A stretch of 12,649 nucleotides of DNA from Gallionellaceae bacterium (GCA_021731185.1 JAKFXW010000001.1:1-12649); one strand, 5' to 3'. Positions 1 to 7,073 are shown, counted from the stretch's first letter. The notes: generated from the letters alone by a model not told the origin. Program-made: numbers and translations.

Positions 1-46
1 GCAGCACATACACGGTGGCACGCGCGTGCCACCGTGTATGTGCTGC
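1..46. repeat. Perfect 46-base palindrome at the window edge, probably a fold-back artefact
   Basis: Bases 1-23 are the exact reverse complement of bases 24-46, with no spacer. The right arm is genuine rarA coding sequence (RATVYVL). The left arm, read in the same frame, gives residues unlike RarA, whose preceding residues should be of the type LLSR. A spacer-free perfect inverted repeat at the very end of a sequence is typical of a chimeric fold-back read or an assembly end. A natural cruciform cannot be excluded from this window alone. Confidence 0.8.
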
Positions 47-876
47 ACGCGTTGTCGGTGGAAGAATTGGGTGATTTATTTGAGCACGCTCGGCAAGCTG
101 CATTTGCGGATTTGGTATTTGATGAAGATGCGCGGGAACGTATTATTGGATATGCCGATGGTGATGCGCGGCGCTTGTTGAACGTGCTGGAACAATTGCA
201 GACTGCATCTAAAACCGCTGGTATCAATAAAATAGGCAGCGCGTTTTTAGATAATACTTTGGCACAAAATTTACGCCGTTTCGACAAAGGTGGCGAGGCG
301 TTTTACGACCAGATTTCCGCACTGCATAAATCAGTACGTGGCTCTCATCCCGACGCGGCCTTGTATTGGTTGGTGCGTATGCTGGATGGCGGTGTCGACC
401 CGCGTTATCTGGCGCGGCGTATTGTGCGTATGGCATGGGAAGATATTGGTTTGGCCGATCCGCGCGCAATTCAATTAACGATGGATGCCGCGCAAACTTA
501 CGAGCGGCTGGGTTCGCCGGAGGGCGAGTTGGCGCTGGCGCAAGCGGTGCTGTATATGGCGGCGGCTGCGAAGTCGAACGCGGGCTATGTCGCGTATAAT
601 GCCGCGCGCGCGTTCGTGGCAAAAGATGGATCGCGCGAAGTGCCGCTGCATTTGCGTAACGCGCCGACCAAGTTGATGAAGCAACTCGATTACGGCAAAG
701 ATTACCGCTACGCGCACGATGAGGCGGATGGCTACGCCGCAGGTGAAAATTATTTTCCTGACGGGATGCCGGAGGTGAATTTTTATCAGCCGACCGAGCG
801 TGGGCTGGAAGCGAAAATTGCAGAGAAATTAAAGCATTTGCGTGAACTGGATGCAGCGGCAAAAAAGAACAAATAA
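1..876 (+). CDS. rarA: Replication-associated recombination protein A (RarA/MgsA), 3' part only
   Basis: RarA is a cytoplasmic AAA+ ATPase of the clamp-loader-like MgsA/WRNIP1 family that acts at stalled replication forks. The visible part carries the family's C-terminal half: a sensor-2 and lid region with GDARRLLNVLEQL, then FYDQISALHKSVRGS, DAALYWLVRML, a long helical segment, HLRNAPTKLMK and YRYAHDE near the end. All of these align without gaps to E. coli RarA as I remember it. The Walker A and B motifs lie upstream of the window, so the gene is truncated by the edge and not by mutation. Homology begins at about position 25 (RATVYVLHALSVEEL). Bases 1-23 are the inverted copy of 24-46 and encode no RarA residues. 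The GTG at 34 is an internal codon, not a start. The gene ends with TAA 61 bases before serS, the usual betaproteobacterial order. Confidence 0.93.
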   Translation, partial: AAHTRWHARATVYVLHALSVEELGDLFEHARQAAFADLVFDEDARERIIGYADGDARRLLNVLEQLQTASKTAGINKIGSAFLDNTLAQNLRRFDKGGEAFYDQISALHKSVRGSHPDAALYWLVRMLDGGVDPRYLARRIVRMAWEDIGLADPRAIQLTMDAAQTYERLGSPEGELALAQAVLYMAAAAKSNAGYVAYNAARAFVAKDGSREVPLHLRNAPTKLMKQLDYGKDYRYAHDEADGYAAGENYFPDGMPEVNFYQPTERGLEAKIAEKLKHLRELDAAAKKNK

Positions 877-877
877 T

Positions 878-915
878 GGCCTAAGCTTTGCAGGACATGA
901 TAGGCAAAGCCCGCC
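878..915 (+). other. Hairpin between rarA and serS
   Basis: GCTTTGC (885-891) pairs perfectly with GCAAAGC (904-910) around a 12-base loop, and GGC (878-880) can pair with GCC (913-915) outside it. No T tract follows, so it is not a classic intrinsic terminator. It lies 22 bases before the serS start and could protect an mRNA end or mark a processing site. That function is inference. Confidence 0.4.
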
Positions 916-936
916 CTATATTGAAGCGGAGATGAG

Positions 937-2247
937 ATGTTAGATATACAAACATTACGAAATGAGTTAGCCACAATAGCGGCGCGTTTGGCGACACGCG
1001 GTTATGTGCTGGACACGGAAAAGTTTGAGCAACTGGAAACTGCTCGCAAAACCATCCAGACGCGCACACAGGAATTGCAAGCCAAACGCAATAGTTCATC
1101 CAAGCTCATAGGTCAAGCCAAAGCCCGTGGCGAGGATAGCGCAGCAATCATGACTGAAGTAGCAGCGCTGGGCGATGAGTTGAAGCAGCTTGAAGCGCAA
1201 TTACCGCAGGTGTTGCAGGACATGGAGGCGTTCCTTGCTGTGATTCCTAACGTGCCGCACGCAACTGTGCCTATTGGAAAATCAGAACAAGATAATGTGG
1301 AGGTGAGGCGTGTTGGCTCGCCGCCGAAATTTGATTTTGAAATAAAAGATCACGTCAGCATAGGCGAAGCGATCGGGTTGGATTTTGAAACTGCTGCAAA
1401 AATAAGTGGTGCGCGTTTTTCATTATTAAAAGGTTCATTGGCTAGGCTGCATCGTGCGCTGGCGCAGTTCATGCTGGATACGCATACGGAGCAACACGGT
1501 TACATAGAAACTTATGTGCCTTATATGGTCAATGCAGAGTCGATGCGCGGCACGGGGCAGTTACCGAAGTTTGAGGCGGATTTATTTAGTGTCCCCCGGC
1601 AAATGGGTGAAGCGGGCGAACAGCAATTTTATTTAATCCCCACTGCTGAAGTACCCGTGACCAACATGGTGCGGGATACCATCACGTCGCTGGAAAATTT
1701 ACCATTAAAATACGTTGCACACACGCCTTGCTTCCGCTCTGAGGCTGGCTCGTATGGTCGAGATACGCGCGGCATGATACGCCAGCATCAGTTTGATAAA
1801 GTCGAGCTGGTGCAAATGGTGCAGCCAGAAAAATCTTATGAAGCATTGGAAAATTTACTGGGTCACGCTGAAATTATTTTGCAAAAATTAAATCTGCCCT
1901 ATCGCGTGGTGAAGCTTTGCACGGGCGATATGGGCTTCTCTGCCGCGCTCACTTACGACATTGAAGTGTGGTTACCCGCGCAAAATACCTATCGCGAAAT
2001 TTCATCCTGCTCAAATTTTGAAGCGTTCCAAGCGCGCCGCATGCAAGCGCGTTTTCGCAATGCGCAAGGCAAAACAGAATTGCTGCATACCTTGAATGGC
2101 TCAGGATTAGCGGTCGGGCGCAGCTTGGTCGCGGTGCTGGAAAATTATCAACAAGCCGATGGCAGTGTAGTGATACCCGAAGTGCTGCGCCCTTACATGG
2201 GCGGACTGGGGGTTATCAAGGCTGCGTCCCACAAGGGGACAATGTGA
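937..2247 (+). CDS. serS: Serine--tRNA ligase (SerRS, class II)
   Basis: SerRS charges tRNA-Ser (and tRNA-Sec where present) with serine in the cytoplasm. The protein has 436 residues, slightly above the common 425-430. Residues 1-100 form the helical arm, a long charged antiparallel coiled coil that grips the extra arm of tRNA-Ser. The class II catalytic core follows. Motif 1 is around MLDTHTEQHGYIETYVPYMV, the serine-binding TAE is at 236-238, motif 2 is FRSEAGS...RGMIRQHQFDKVE (266-290) and motif 3 is NGSGLAVGRSLVAVLEN (387-403). Catalytic arginines are present in motifs 2 and 3. The chosen ATG has GGAG (928-931) five bases upstream and begins MLDIQTLRNE, the usual N-terminus. The last few residues (SHKGTM) are a nonconserved tail. 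A tRNA-Ser gene lies 75 bases downstream. No frameshift is seen. Confidence 0.97.
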   Translation: MLDIQTLRNELATIAARLATRGYVLDTEKFEQLETARKTIQTRTQELQAKRNSSSKLIGQAKARGEDSAAIMTEVAALGDELKQLEAQLPQVLQDMEAFLAVIPNVPHATVPIGKSEQDNVEVRRVGSPPKFDFEIKDHVSIGEAIGLDFETAAKISGARFSLLKGSLARLHRALAQFMLDTHTEQHGYIETYVPYMVNAESMRGTGQLPKFEADLFSVPRQMGEAGEQQFYLIPTAEVPVTNMVRDTITSLENLPLKYVAHTPCFRSEAGSYGRDTRGMIRQHQFDKVELVQMVQPEKSYEALENLLGHAEIILQKLNLPYRVVKLCTGDMGFSAALTYDIEVWLPAQNTYREISSCSNFEAFQARRMQARFRNAQGKTELLHTLNGSGLAVGRSLVAVLENYQQADGSVVIPEVLRPYMGGLGVIKAASHKGTM

Positions 2248-2273
2248 TTTTGTGCATCTTAATGCGGCACAAC

Positions 2274-2284
2274 TGTTATAGAAT
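2274..2284 (+). promoter_or_regulatory. Probable promoter of tRNA-Ser (extended -10 with GC-rich discriminator)
   Basis: TG-N-TATAGA (2274-2282), overlapping TAGAAT (2279-2284), is followed at once by GCGCG. This is the GC-rich discriminator expected at stringently controlled stable-RNA promoters. No good -35 hexamer lies at normal spacing, so an extended -10 type is assumed. Transcription would start near 2291, about 32 bases before the tRNA. Confidence 0.45.
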
Positions 2285-2322
2285 GCGCGTGCCTAAAAAC
2301 AGCACACAGTATTTTCACCACA

Positions 2323-2412
<90 letters not shown>

Positions 2413-2767
2413 ATAATTGAACATTAATCTGCACTGTAATTGGCTTGTCTATTTAAGAGAAGCAGTGTTGTGTGCACACATTTTAGCCTTAATGATTCTC
2501 GCCACAGTTTATGTTGATATGTCTGGCAGGGTATAATTTTTTAGCAGTTCATAATTCTGCTCAGTTATTCTCATATGTCATTGTTTTTCAGCAAAAATAC
2601 ACTATAAAGTCATAACGGAATTGCACCAAGGTCTGTAGCTTCACTTCTTCCATGTTGATTACTATGCCTTGCATAATGACTGGCTCCGAAAATCAATCTC
2701 AGACTCATTTTGTGTCGGAAATACGTCAACCCTTCAGACTTATTTCATCTTGGAAGAGGCTTAGCCT
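2413..2767. other. Gene-free stretch between tRNA-Ser and the tRNA-Tyr promoter
   Basis: About 355 AT-rich bases hold no ORF longer than a few codons with a plausible start. Visible small elements are a weak hairpin at 2443-2463 (GCTT-G-TCT/AGA-G-AAGC, no T tract), a 12-base palindrome TGTGTGCACACA (2469-2480) and a perfect TATAAT (2532-2537). The nearest TTGATA to that TATAAT is only 12 bases upstream, so it is a poor promoter. A small RNA downstream of it cannot be shown or excluded. Confidence 0.5.
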
Positions 2768-2796
2768 TTGACAAGGGTATAGTTTGCAAGGATAAT
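2768..2796 (+). promoter_or_regulatory. Sigma70 promoter of the tRNA-Tyr-Gly-Thr-tuf operon
   Basis: There is a perfect -35 TTGACA (2768-2773), a 17-base spacer and -10 GATAAT (2791-2796) with a single mismatch to consensus. The G/C-rich segment GCTGGG follows, a discriminator typical of stringently controlled stable-RNA promoters. The start would be near 2803, eight bases before tRNA-Tyr. It is the only strong promoter seen upstream of tuf, so tuf is probably cotranscribed with the three tRNAs. Confidence 0.85.
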
Positions 2797-2810
2797 GCTG
2801 GGTTCTGTTT

Positions 2811-2895
2811 GGAGGGATTCCCGAGCGGTTAAAGGGATCAGACTGTAAATCTGACGGCTCTGCCTTCGAAGGTTCGAATCCTTCTCCCTCCACCA
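2811..2895 (+). tRNA. tRNA-Tyr(GTA)
   Basis: This is a class II tRNA of 85 bases with encoded CCA. The acceptor stem is GGAGGGA (2811-2817) with TCCCTCC (2885-2891), and A2892 is the discriminator. The anticodon stem CAGA/TCTG encloses the loop CTGTAAA with anticodon GTA. It has a long variable arm and a T-loop TTCGAAT. It is the first gene of the tRNA-tuf operon. Confidence 0.97.
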
Positions 2896-2956
2896 AGGTG
2901 TGTGCTGGGTATAGTTTAGGGTGCTAAAGTTTGGGGTTGGTTGAGTTTTTGGCAAA

Positions 2957-3030
2957 GCGGGTGTAGCTCAATGGTAGAGCAGAAGTTTTCCAAACTTACG
3001 ACGAGGGTTCGATCCCCTTCACCCGCTCCA
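2957..3030 (+). tRNA. tRNA-Gly(TCC)
   Basis: This tRNA has 74 bases with encoded CCA. The acceptor stem is GCGGGTG (2957-2963) with CACCCGC (3020-3026), and T3027 is the discriminator. The D-arm is GCTCAATGGTAGAGC. The anticodon loop TTTCCAA gives TCC, reading GGA and GGG. The first anticodon-stem position (G-A) is unpaired, leaving four pairs. It lies 61 bases after tRNA-Tyr. Confidence 0.95.
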
Positions 3031-3056
3031 GGTTAAATTGCCTCGGGATTAAGTTT

Positions 3057-3131
3057 GCCCAAGTGGCTCAGTGGCAGAGCACTCCCTTGGTAAGGGAGAG
3101 GTCGCGGGTCCGATTCCCGCCTTGGGCACCA
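3057..3131 (+). tRNA. tRNA-Thr(GGT)
   Basis: This tRNA has 75 bases with encoded CCA. The acceptor stem is GCCCAAG (3057-3063) with CTTGGGC (3121-3127), and A3128 is the discriminator. The anticodon stem CTCCC/GGGAG encloses TTGGTAA with anticodon GGT, reading ACC and ACU. It is the last tRNA before tuf, corresponding to thrT in the E. coli tufB operon. Confidence 0.97.
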
Positions 3132-3286
3132 TAAAATTAAGCTATGGGTGAGCAAGCTGCAGGCAAGTGCCGAAAAGCTGGGTTTTGGAAGACGCAAATA
3201 CAGCAATAAATAAGTAATTAGATTAAGTGCAATTTATATAGTAGTTATTTAATTGGGCAGTGTGTCAGTGTTGATAAGGAAAAATC

Positions 3287-4477
<1,191 letters not shown>

Positions 4478-4483
4478 AGGGAT

Positions 4484-4538
4484 GAGAAGGGTAAAGGGAG
4501 AAGAGAGAAGAGTTTGCCCTTCTCCCTTTTCTCTTTTC
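4484..4538 (+). terminator. Long polypurine/polypyrimidine hairpin after tuf, candidate terminator or processing site
   Basis: AAAGGGAGAAG (4493-4503) pairs exactly with CTTCTCCCTTT (4519-4529) around a 15-base loop. After one T-T mismatch, 4484-4491 continues the stem with 4531-4538, including two G-T pairs, for about 19 pairs in all. The 5' arm is almost pure purine (4478-4512) and the 3' arm pure pyrimidine (4517-4542). The 3' side is T-rich but broken by C, so termination may be partial. The long helix could equally be an RNase III site that separates tuf mRNA from tRNA-Trp. Confidence 0.5.
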
Positions 4539-4551
4539 TCTTGCCAGTTTT

Positions 4552-4627
4552 AGGCCAGTAGCTCAATTGGTAGAGTATCGGTCTCCAAAACCGAGGGTTG
4601 GGGGTTCGAAACCCTCCTGGCCTGCCA
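4552..4627 (+). tRNA. tRNA-Trp(CCA)
   Basis: This tRNA has 76 bases with encoded CCA. The acceptor stem is AGGCCAG (4552-4558) with CTGGCCT (4617-4623), and G4624 is the discriminator. The anticodon stem TCGGT/ACCGA encloses CTCCAAA with anticodon CCA. It lies between tuf and secE, a usual position in betaproteobacteria. No clear promoter of its own is visible, so read-through from tuf is probable. Confidence 0.97.
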
Positions 4628-4653
4628 GTTAAATTTCAGTAGGATTGATGCGC

Positions 4654-5001
4654 ATGGCAGATAAAGTTAAGTTGGGTATTGCGTTCTTGCTGGTTGTAGC
4701 AGGTATCGCCGGGTTTTACATGCTGAGTGAGCAAGCTGCTGTGATCCGGCTCGCTTCGATATTGTTGGGGTTTGCAATGGCTACCGGGGTCATGTGGACA
4801 ACCTTGCAGGGCAAGGCATTTTTTAGCTTTAGCCGTGAATCCGTAGCTGAAGCCAAGCGAGTGGTGTGGCCCACACGTAAAGAAACTGTACAAACCACAG
4901 GCATGGTATTGATATTTGCGGTAATCATGGCACTTTTTTTGTGGGGAGTGGACGCAATTTTGCTGATGGCAGTTAATAATTTGATGGGACGGAGTGGATA
5001 A
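4654..5001 (+). CDS. secE: Protein translocase subunit SecE
   Basis: SecE is the inner-membrane subunit that clamps the SecY channel of the Sec translocon. The protein has 115 residues from the chosen start. Three hydrophobic segments are visible, at about 7-24, 29-48 and 82-107, the three-helix form seen in E. coli. Between the second and third lies the conserved amphipathic stretch ESVAEAKRVVWPTRKET (62-78). ATG at 4654 (MADKVKL) is preferred because AGGA (4641-4644) lies nine bases upstream. ATG at 4648 and TTG at 4645 are in frame but too close to that site. The stop overlaps the nusG start by one base (TAATG), so the two are translationally coupled. Confidence 0.92.
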   Translation: MADKVKLGIAFLLVVAGIAGFYMLSEQAAVIRLASILLGFAMATGVMWTTLQGKAFFSFSRESVAEAKRVVWPTRKETVQTTGMVLIFAVIMALFLWGVDAILLMAVNNLMGRSG

Positions 5002-5534
5002 TGGCCAAGCGTTGGTATGTTGTTCATACGTATTCCCAATTTGAAAAAAATGTGGAGCGGGCATTACCAGAGCGCATTCAGAGGGCGGGATTACAAGACC
5101 AATTTGGACAGATTCTTGTACCAGTCGAAAAAGTAGTTGAGCTTAAGGCAGGACAAAAAAACATCAGTGAACGCAAGTTTTTTCCGGGCTATGTGCTGGT
5201 GGAAATGGAGTTGACCGATGAAAGCTGGCACCTGATTAAAAATACTCCCAAGGTGACTGGATTTTTGGGGGGCTCGGCGATGAAGCCTACGCCTATCAGT
5301 GAAAAAGAAGTTCAAGTGATTATGCAGCAGATGCAGGTTGGGGTTGAGAAGCCCAGACCAAAAGTGTTGTTTGAGGTGGGCGAAGGTGTGCGTGTTAAAG
5401 AAGGTCCGTTTACAGACTTTCATGGTGTGGTTGAAGGTGTGAATTATGACAAAAACAAGTTGCGCGTAGCGGTCACGATTTTCGGTCGTTCCACGCCTGT
5501 AGAGCTTGATTTTGGGCAAGTTGAAAAAGCTTAG
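5001..5534 (+). CDS. nusG: Transcription termination/antitermination factor NusG
   Basis: NusG binds the RNA polymerase clamp during elongation, suppresses pausing, and links polymerase to Rho or to ribosomal protein S10. The protein has 177 residues, close to E. coli (181). The NGN domain spans about 1-110 and includes WYVVHTYSQFEKNV and FFPGYVLVEME (60-70). The C-terminal KOW domain runs from about 129 (GVRVKEGPF) through GVVEGVNYDKNKLRVAVTIFGR to GRSTPVELDFGQVEK. The start overlaps the secE stop by one base. The gene is followed by 93 bases and rplK. Adjacency to secE is nearly universal. Confidence 0.97.
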   Translation: MAKRWYVVHTYSQFEKNVERALPERIQRAGLQDQFGQILVPVEKVVELKAGQKNISERKFFPGYVLVEMELTDESWHLIKNTPKVTGFLGGSAMKPTPISEKEVQVIMQQMQVGVEKPRPKVLFEVGEGVRVKEGPFTDFHGVVEGVNYDKNKLRVAVTIFGRSTPVELDFGQVEKA

Positions 5535-5564
5535 TTATTAAATCAGATTGTCGTGTGGGTTTAC

Positions 5565-5588
5565 CTCATCCGGCAATTTATCGGGGAG
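5565..5588 (+). promoter_or_regulatory. Small hairpin in the rplK leader, possible L1 feedback element
   Basis: CTCATCCG (5565-5572) pairs with CGGGGAG (5582-5588) if A5568 is bulged, with a nine-base loop. It lies about 40 bases before the rplK start. In E. coli, ribosomal protein L1 represses rplK-rplA translation by binding a leader hairpin. Whether this hairpin has the L1 recognition bases was not verified. Confidence 0.3.
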
Positions 5589-5627
5589 AGCGCGCCAGCG
5601 TTCGTTTGAACTCAAGAGGAGAATATT

Positions 5628-6062
5628 GTGGCAAAGAAGATTATCGGTTTTATCAAGTTGCAAGTTCCTGCCGGCAAGGCAAATCCTAGTCCCCCCATAG
5701 GTCCGGCACTAGGTCAGCGCGGACTGAACATTATGGAATTCTGCAAGGCCTTTAATGCGCAAACGCAGGGTATGGAGCCCGGCCTGCCGATTCCAGTCGT
5801 TATCACAGCATTTGCGGATAAGAGTTTTACTTTTATCATGAAGACCCCGCCTGCCTCGATCTTGATTAAAAAGGCGGCTGGCATAACCAAGGGTAGTGCT
5901 ACGCCGCAGACAGACAAGGTGGGTAAATTAACACGCAAGCAACTCGAAGAGATTGCAACAACAAAAATGCCTGACTTGACTGCCTCCGATATGGATGCGG
6001 CAGTCCGCATTATTGCGGGGAGTGCTCGCAGCATGGGCATCACTGTAGAAGGGGTGGTATAA
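5628..6062 (+). CDS. rplK: 50S ribosomal protein L11
   Basis: L11 binds the GTPase-associated region of 23S rRNA at the base of the stalk. It contributes to factor-dependent GTP hydrolysis and to RelA activation. The protein has 144 residues (E. coli 142). The N-terminal domain has the proline-rich SPPIGPALGQRG (21-32), the thiostrepton-sensitive face, followed by NIMEFCKAFNA. The RNA-binding C-terminal domain has KTPPAS, KKAAGI and a GSARSMGI helix near the end. The start is GTG, supported by AAGAGGAGA (5614-5622) and by the conserved MAKK N-terminus. Lys4 and Lys40 (counting Met) match PrmA methylation sites known in E. coli. One base separates it from rplA. Confidence 0.97.
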   Translation: MAKKIIGFIKLQVPAGKANPSPPIGPALGQRGLNIMEFCKAFNAQTQGMEPGLPIPVVITAFADKSFTFIMKTPPASILIKKAAGITKGSATPQTDKVGKLTRKQLEEIATTKMPDLTASDMDAAVRIIAGSARSMGITVEGVV

Positions 6063-6063
6063 A

Positions 6064-6759
6064 ATGGCACACATTTCTAAACGATATAAAGCGTTGGCAG
6101 CCAAGGTTGATCGCAATAAGCTCTATGCGGTAGACGAGGCCTTGAATCTAGTCAAAGAAAATGCCCAAGCTAAATTTGATGAGTCTATCGACATTGCAAT
6201 TAATTTGGGCATAGATGCACGTAAATCCGATCAGCTGGTTCGTGGCGCAGTGGTGCTACCAAAAGGCACCGGAAAAGTAGTGCGCGTAGCTGTTTTTGCG
6301 CAGGGGGCAAAGGCTGCTGAGGCTAAGGCGGCGGGTGCAGATGTGGTCGGCTTTGAAGACCTGGCCGAAAGCATTAAAGCCGGCAACATGGATTTTGACG
6401 TGGTGATTGCCTCGCCAGACGCGATGCGTATTGTCGGACAGCTGGGTCAGATTTTAGGCCCTCGCGGTTTGATGCCTAACCCTAAAGTGGGTACGGTTTC
6501 AGCCGATGTGGCGGGCGCAGTGCGTAATGCCAAGGCAGGTCAGGTGCAATATCGCACAGACAAAAATGGAATTGTGCAATGCACGATCGGTCGCGCATCT
6601 TTTGCGCCTGAAGCATTGAAAGAAAACATGCTGGCGCTGGTAGAGGCTTTGAATAAAGCTAGACCTGCCACAGCCAAAGGCATTTACCTGAAAAAAGTAT
6701 CTATTTCCAGCACCATGGGTACTGGCATCCGCATTGAACAGGCTAGTCTAGCTGCATAA
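6064..6759 (+). CDS. rplA: 50S ribosomal protein L1
   Basis: L1 forms the mobile L1 stalk of the large subunit near the E site and guides release of deacylated tRNA. In E. coli it also represses its own operon by binding the rplK leader. The protein has 231 residues (E. coli 234). The family signature LGPRGLMPNPKVGTV is at 131-145, and the two-domain organisation is intact, with the inserted domain II around residues 70-160. KISISSTMG-like KVSISSTMGTGIRI lies at the C-terminus. It is coupled to rplK across a single base. The last ten coding bases are repeated just after the stop. Confidence 0.97.
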   Translation: MAHISKRYKALAAKVDRNKLYAVDEALNLVKENAQAKFDESIDIAINLGIDARKSDQLVRGAVVLPKGTGKVVRVAVFAQGAKAAEAKAAGADVVGFEDLAESIKAGNMDFDVVIASPDAMRIVGQLGQILGPRGLMPNPKVGTVSADVAGAVRNAKAGQVQYRTDKNGIVQCTIGRASFAPEALKENMLALVEALNKARPATAKGIYLKKVSISSTMGTGIRIEQASLAA

Positions 6760-6784
6760 TCTTGGCTGCATAATTAAATATTTG

Positions 6785-6803
6785 GCCGTCACATTGTGGC
6801 GGC
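6785..6803 (+). other. GC-rich hairpin between rplA and the L10 leader
   Basis: GCCGTCAC (6785-6792) pairs with GTGGCGGC (6796-6803) over a three-base loop, eight pairs with one T-G. No T tract follows, so an intrinsic terminator is unlikely. It could protect the 3' end of rplKA mRNA or be a processing site. The role is inference. Confidence 0.4.
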
Positions 6804-6821
6804 AAACGAAGGCTTTGTATG

Positions 6822-6978
6822 CCACCAGCAACGTTGGTGGATTATCAAAGACCGTAGGGGTCAAAGTTGAAAAGGGCGCAAACCCGGTATAACTTCAATA
6901 GCGACTTAAATTGCAGGGTGAAGTTAGGCAACACATTGTTGTTTCAATTTTAATCTTGTGCCCCACGTAGATGGTGTG
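6822..6978 (+). promoter_or_regulatory. L10 leader: autoregulatory RNA element upstream of rplJ-rplL
   Basis: In many bacteria the L10(L7/L12) complex binds this leader and represses rplJL translation. The landmarks I recognise from the E. coli leader are CAAAGACCGTAGG (6846-6858) and CGTAGATGGTG (6966-6976). ACC (6851-6853) can pair with GGT (6973-6975), and GGGG (6857-6860) with CCCC (6961-6964). The asymmetric internal loop left between these resembles the kink-turn that L10 recognises. Inner hairpins include GGG/CCC (6874-6885) within TTGAA/TTCAA, and CAACA-CAT-TGTTG (6929-6941). A flanking hairpin CCACCA/TGGTGG (6822-6840) precedes it. The exact ends are approximate. Confidence 0.75.
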
Positions 6979-6991
6979 CCCGCAAGCAAGG

Positions 6992-7055
6992 TGGAATATT
7001 GCCCAAGGACATGGTTATTGACATTAGGAATATAGGGGCGTGGCTTCATATTCCA
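6992..7055 (+). promoter_or_regulatory. Alternative helices just upstream of the rplJ ribosome binding site
   Basis: ATATTCC (7048-7054) can pair with GGAATAT at 7027-7033, a local hairpin with a 14-base loop. It can also pair with GGAATAT at 6993-6999, extended to eight pairs by T6992-A7055. The two pairings exclude each other. They lie between the L10 leader and the rplJ ribosome binding site, so they might pass on the bound state of the leader. That link is inference. Confidence 0.4.
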
Positions 7056-7060
7056 GTACT

Positions 7061-7067
7061 AGAGGGG
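7061..7067 (+). promoter_or_regulatory. rplJ ribosome binding site that supports a TTG start
   Basis: AGAGGGG lies six bases before TTG 7074. No ATG or GTG in frame lies at a suitable distance, so this site decides the unusual start. Confidence 0.7.
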
Positions 7068-7073
7068 ATTACA

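Noticed and set aside
224..862. Long minus-strand ORF opposite rarA
   Set aside because: Composition is low in family-like features and rich in Arg, Pro and His, as expected for the shadow of a GC-rich coding strand. The + strand RarA homology is clear.
2514..2537. Promoter TTGATA...TATAAT in the gene-free stretch
   Set aside because: The spacer is only 12 bases, too short for a sigma70 promoter. The TATAAT alone is weak evidence.
2761..2955. Minus-strand ORF of 64 codons containing REKDSNLRRQSRQIYSL
   Set aside because: It is the antisense of tRNA-Tyr. This peptide is a well-known spurious prediction over tRNA genes.
4645..4653. secE start at TTG 4645 or ATG 4648
   Set aside because: Both are too close to the only AGGA site. 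ATG 4654 has suitable spacing and a typical N-terminus.
6999..7073. N-terminal extension of rplJ from TTG 6999
   Set aside because: It reads through the leader, has no ribosome binding site match or family resemblance, and the L10 N-terminus begins at 7074.
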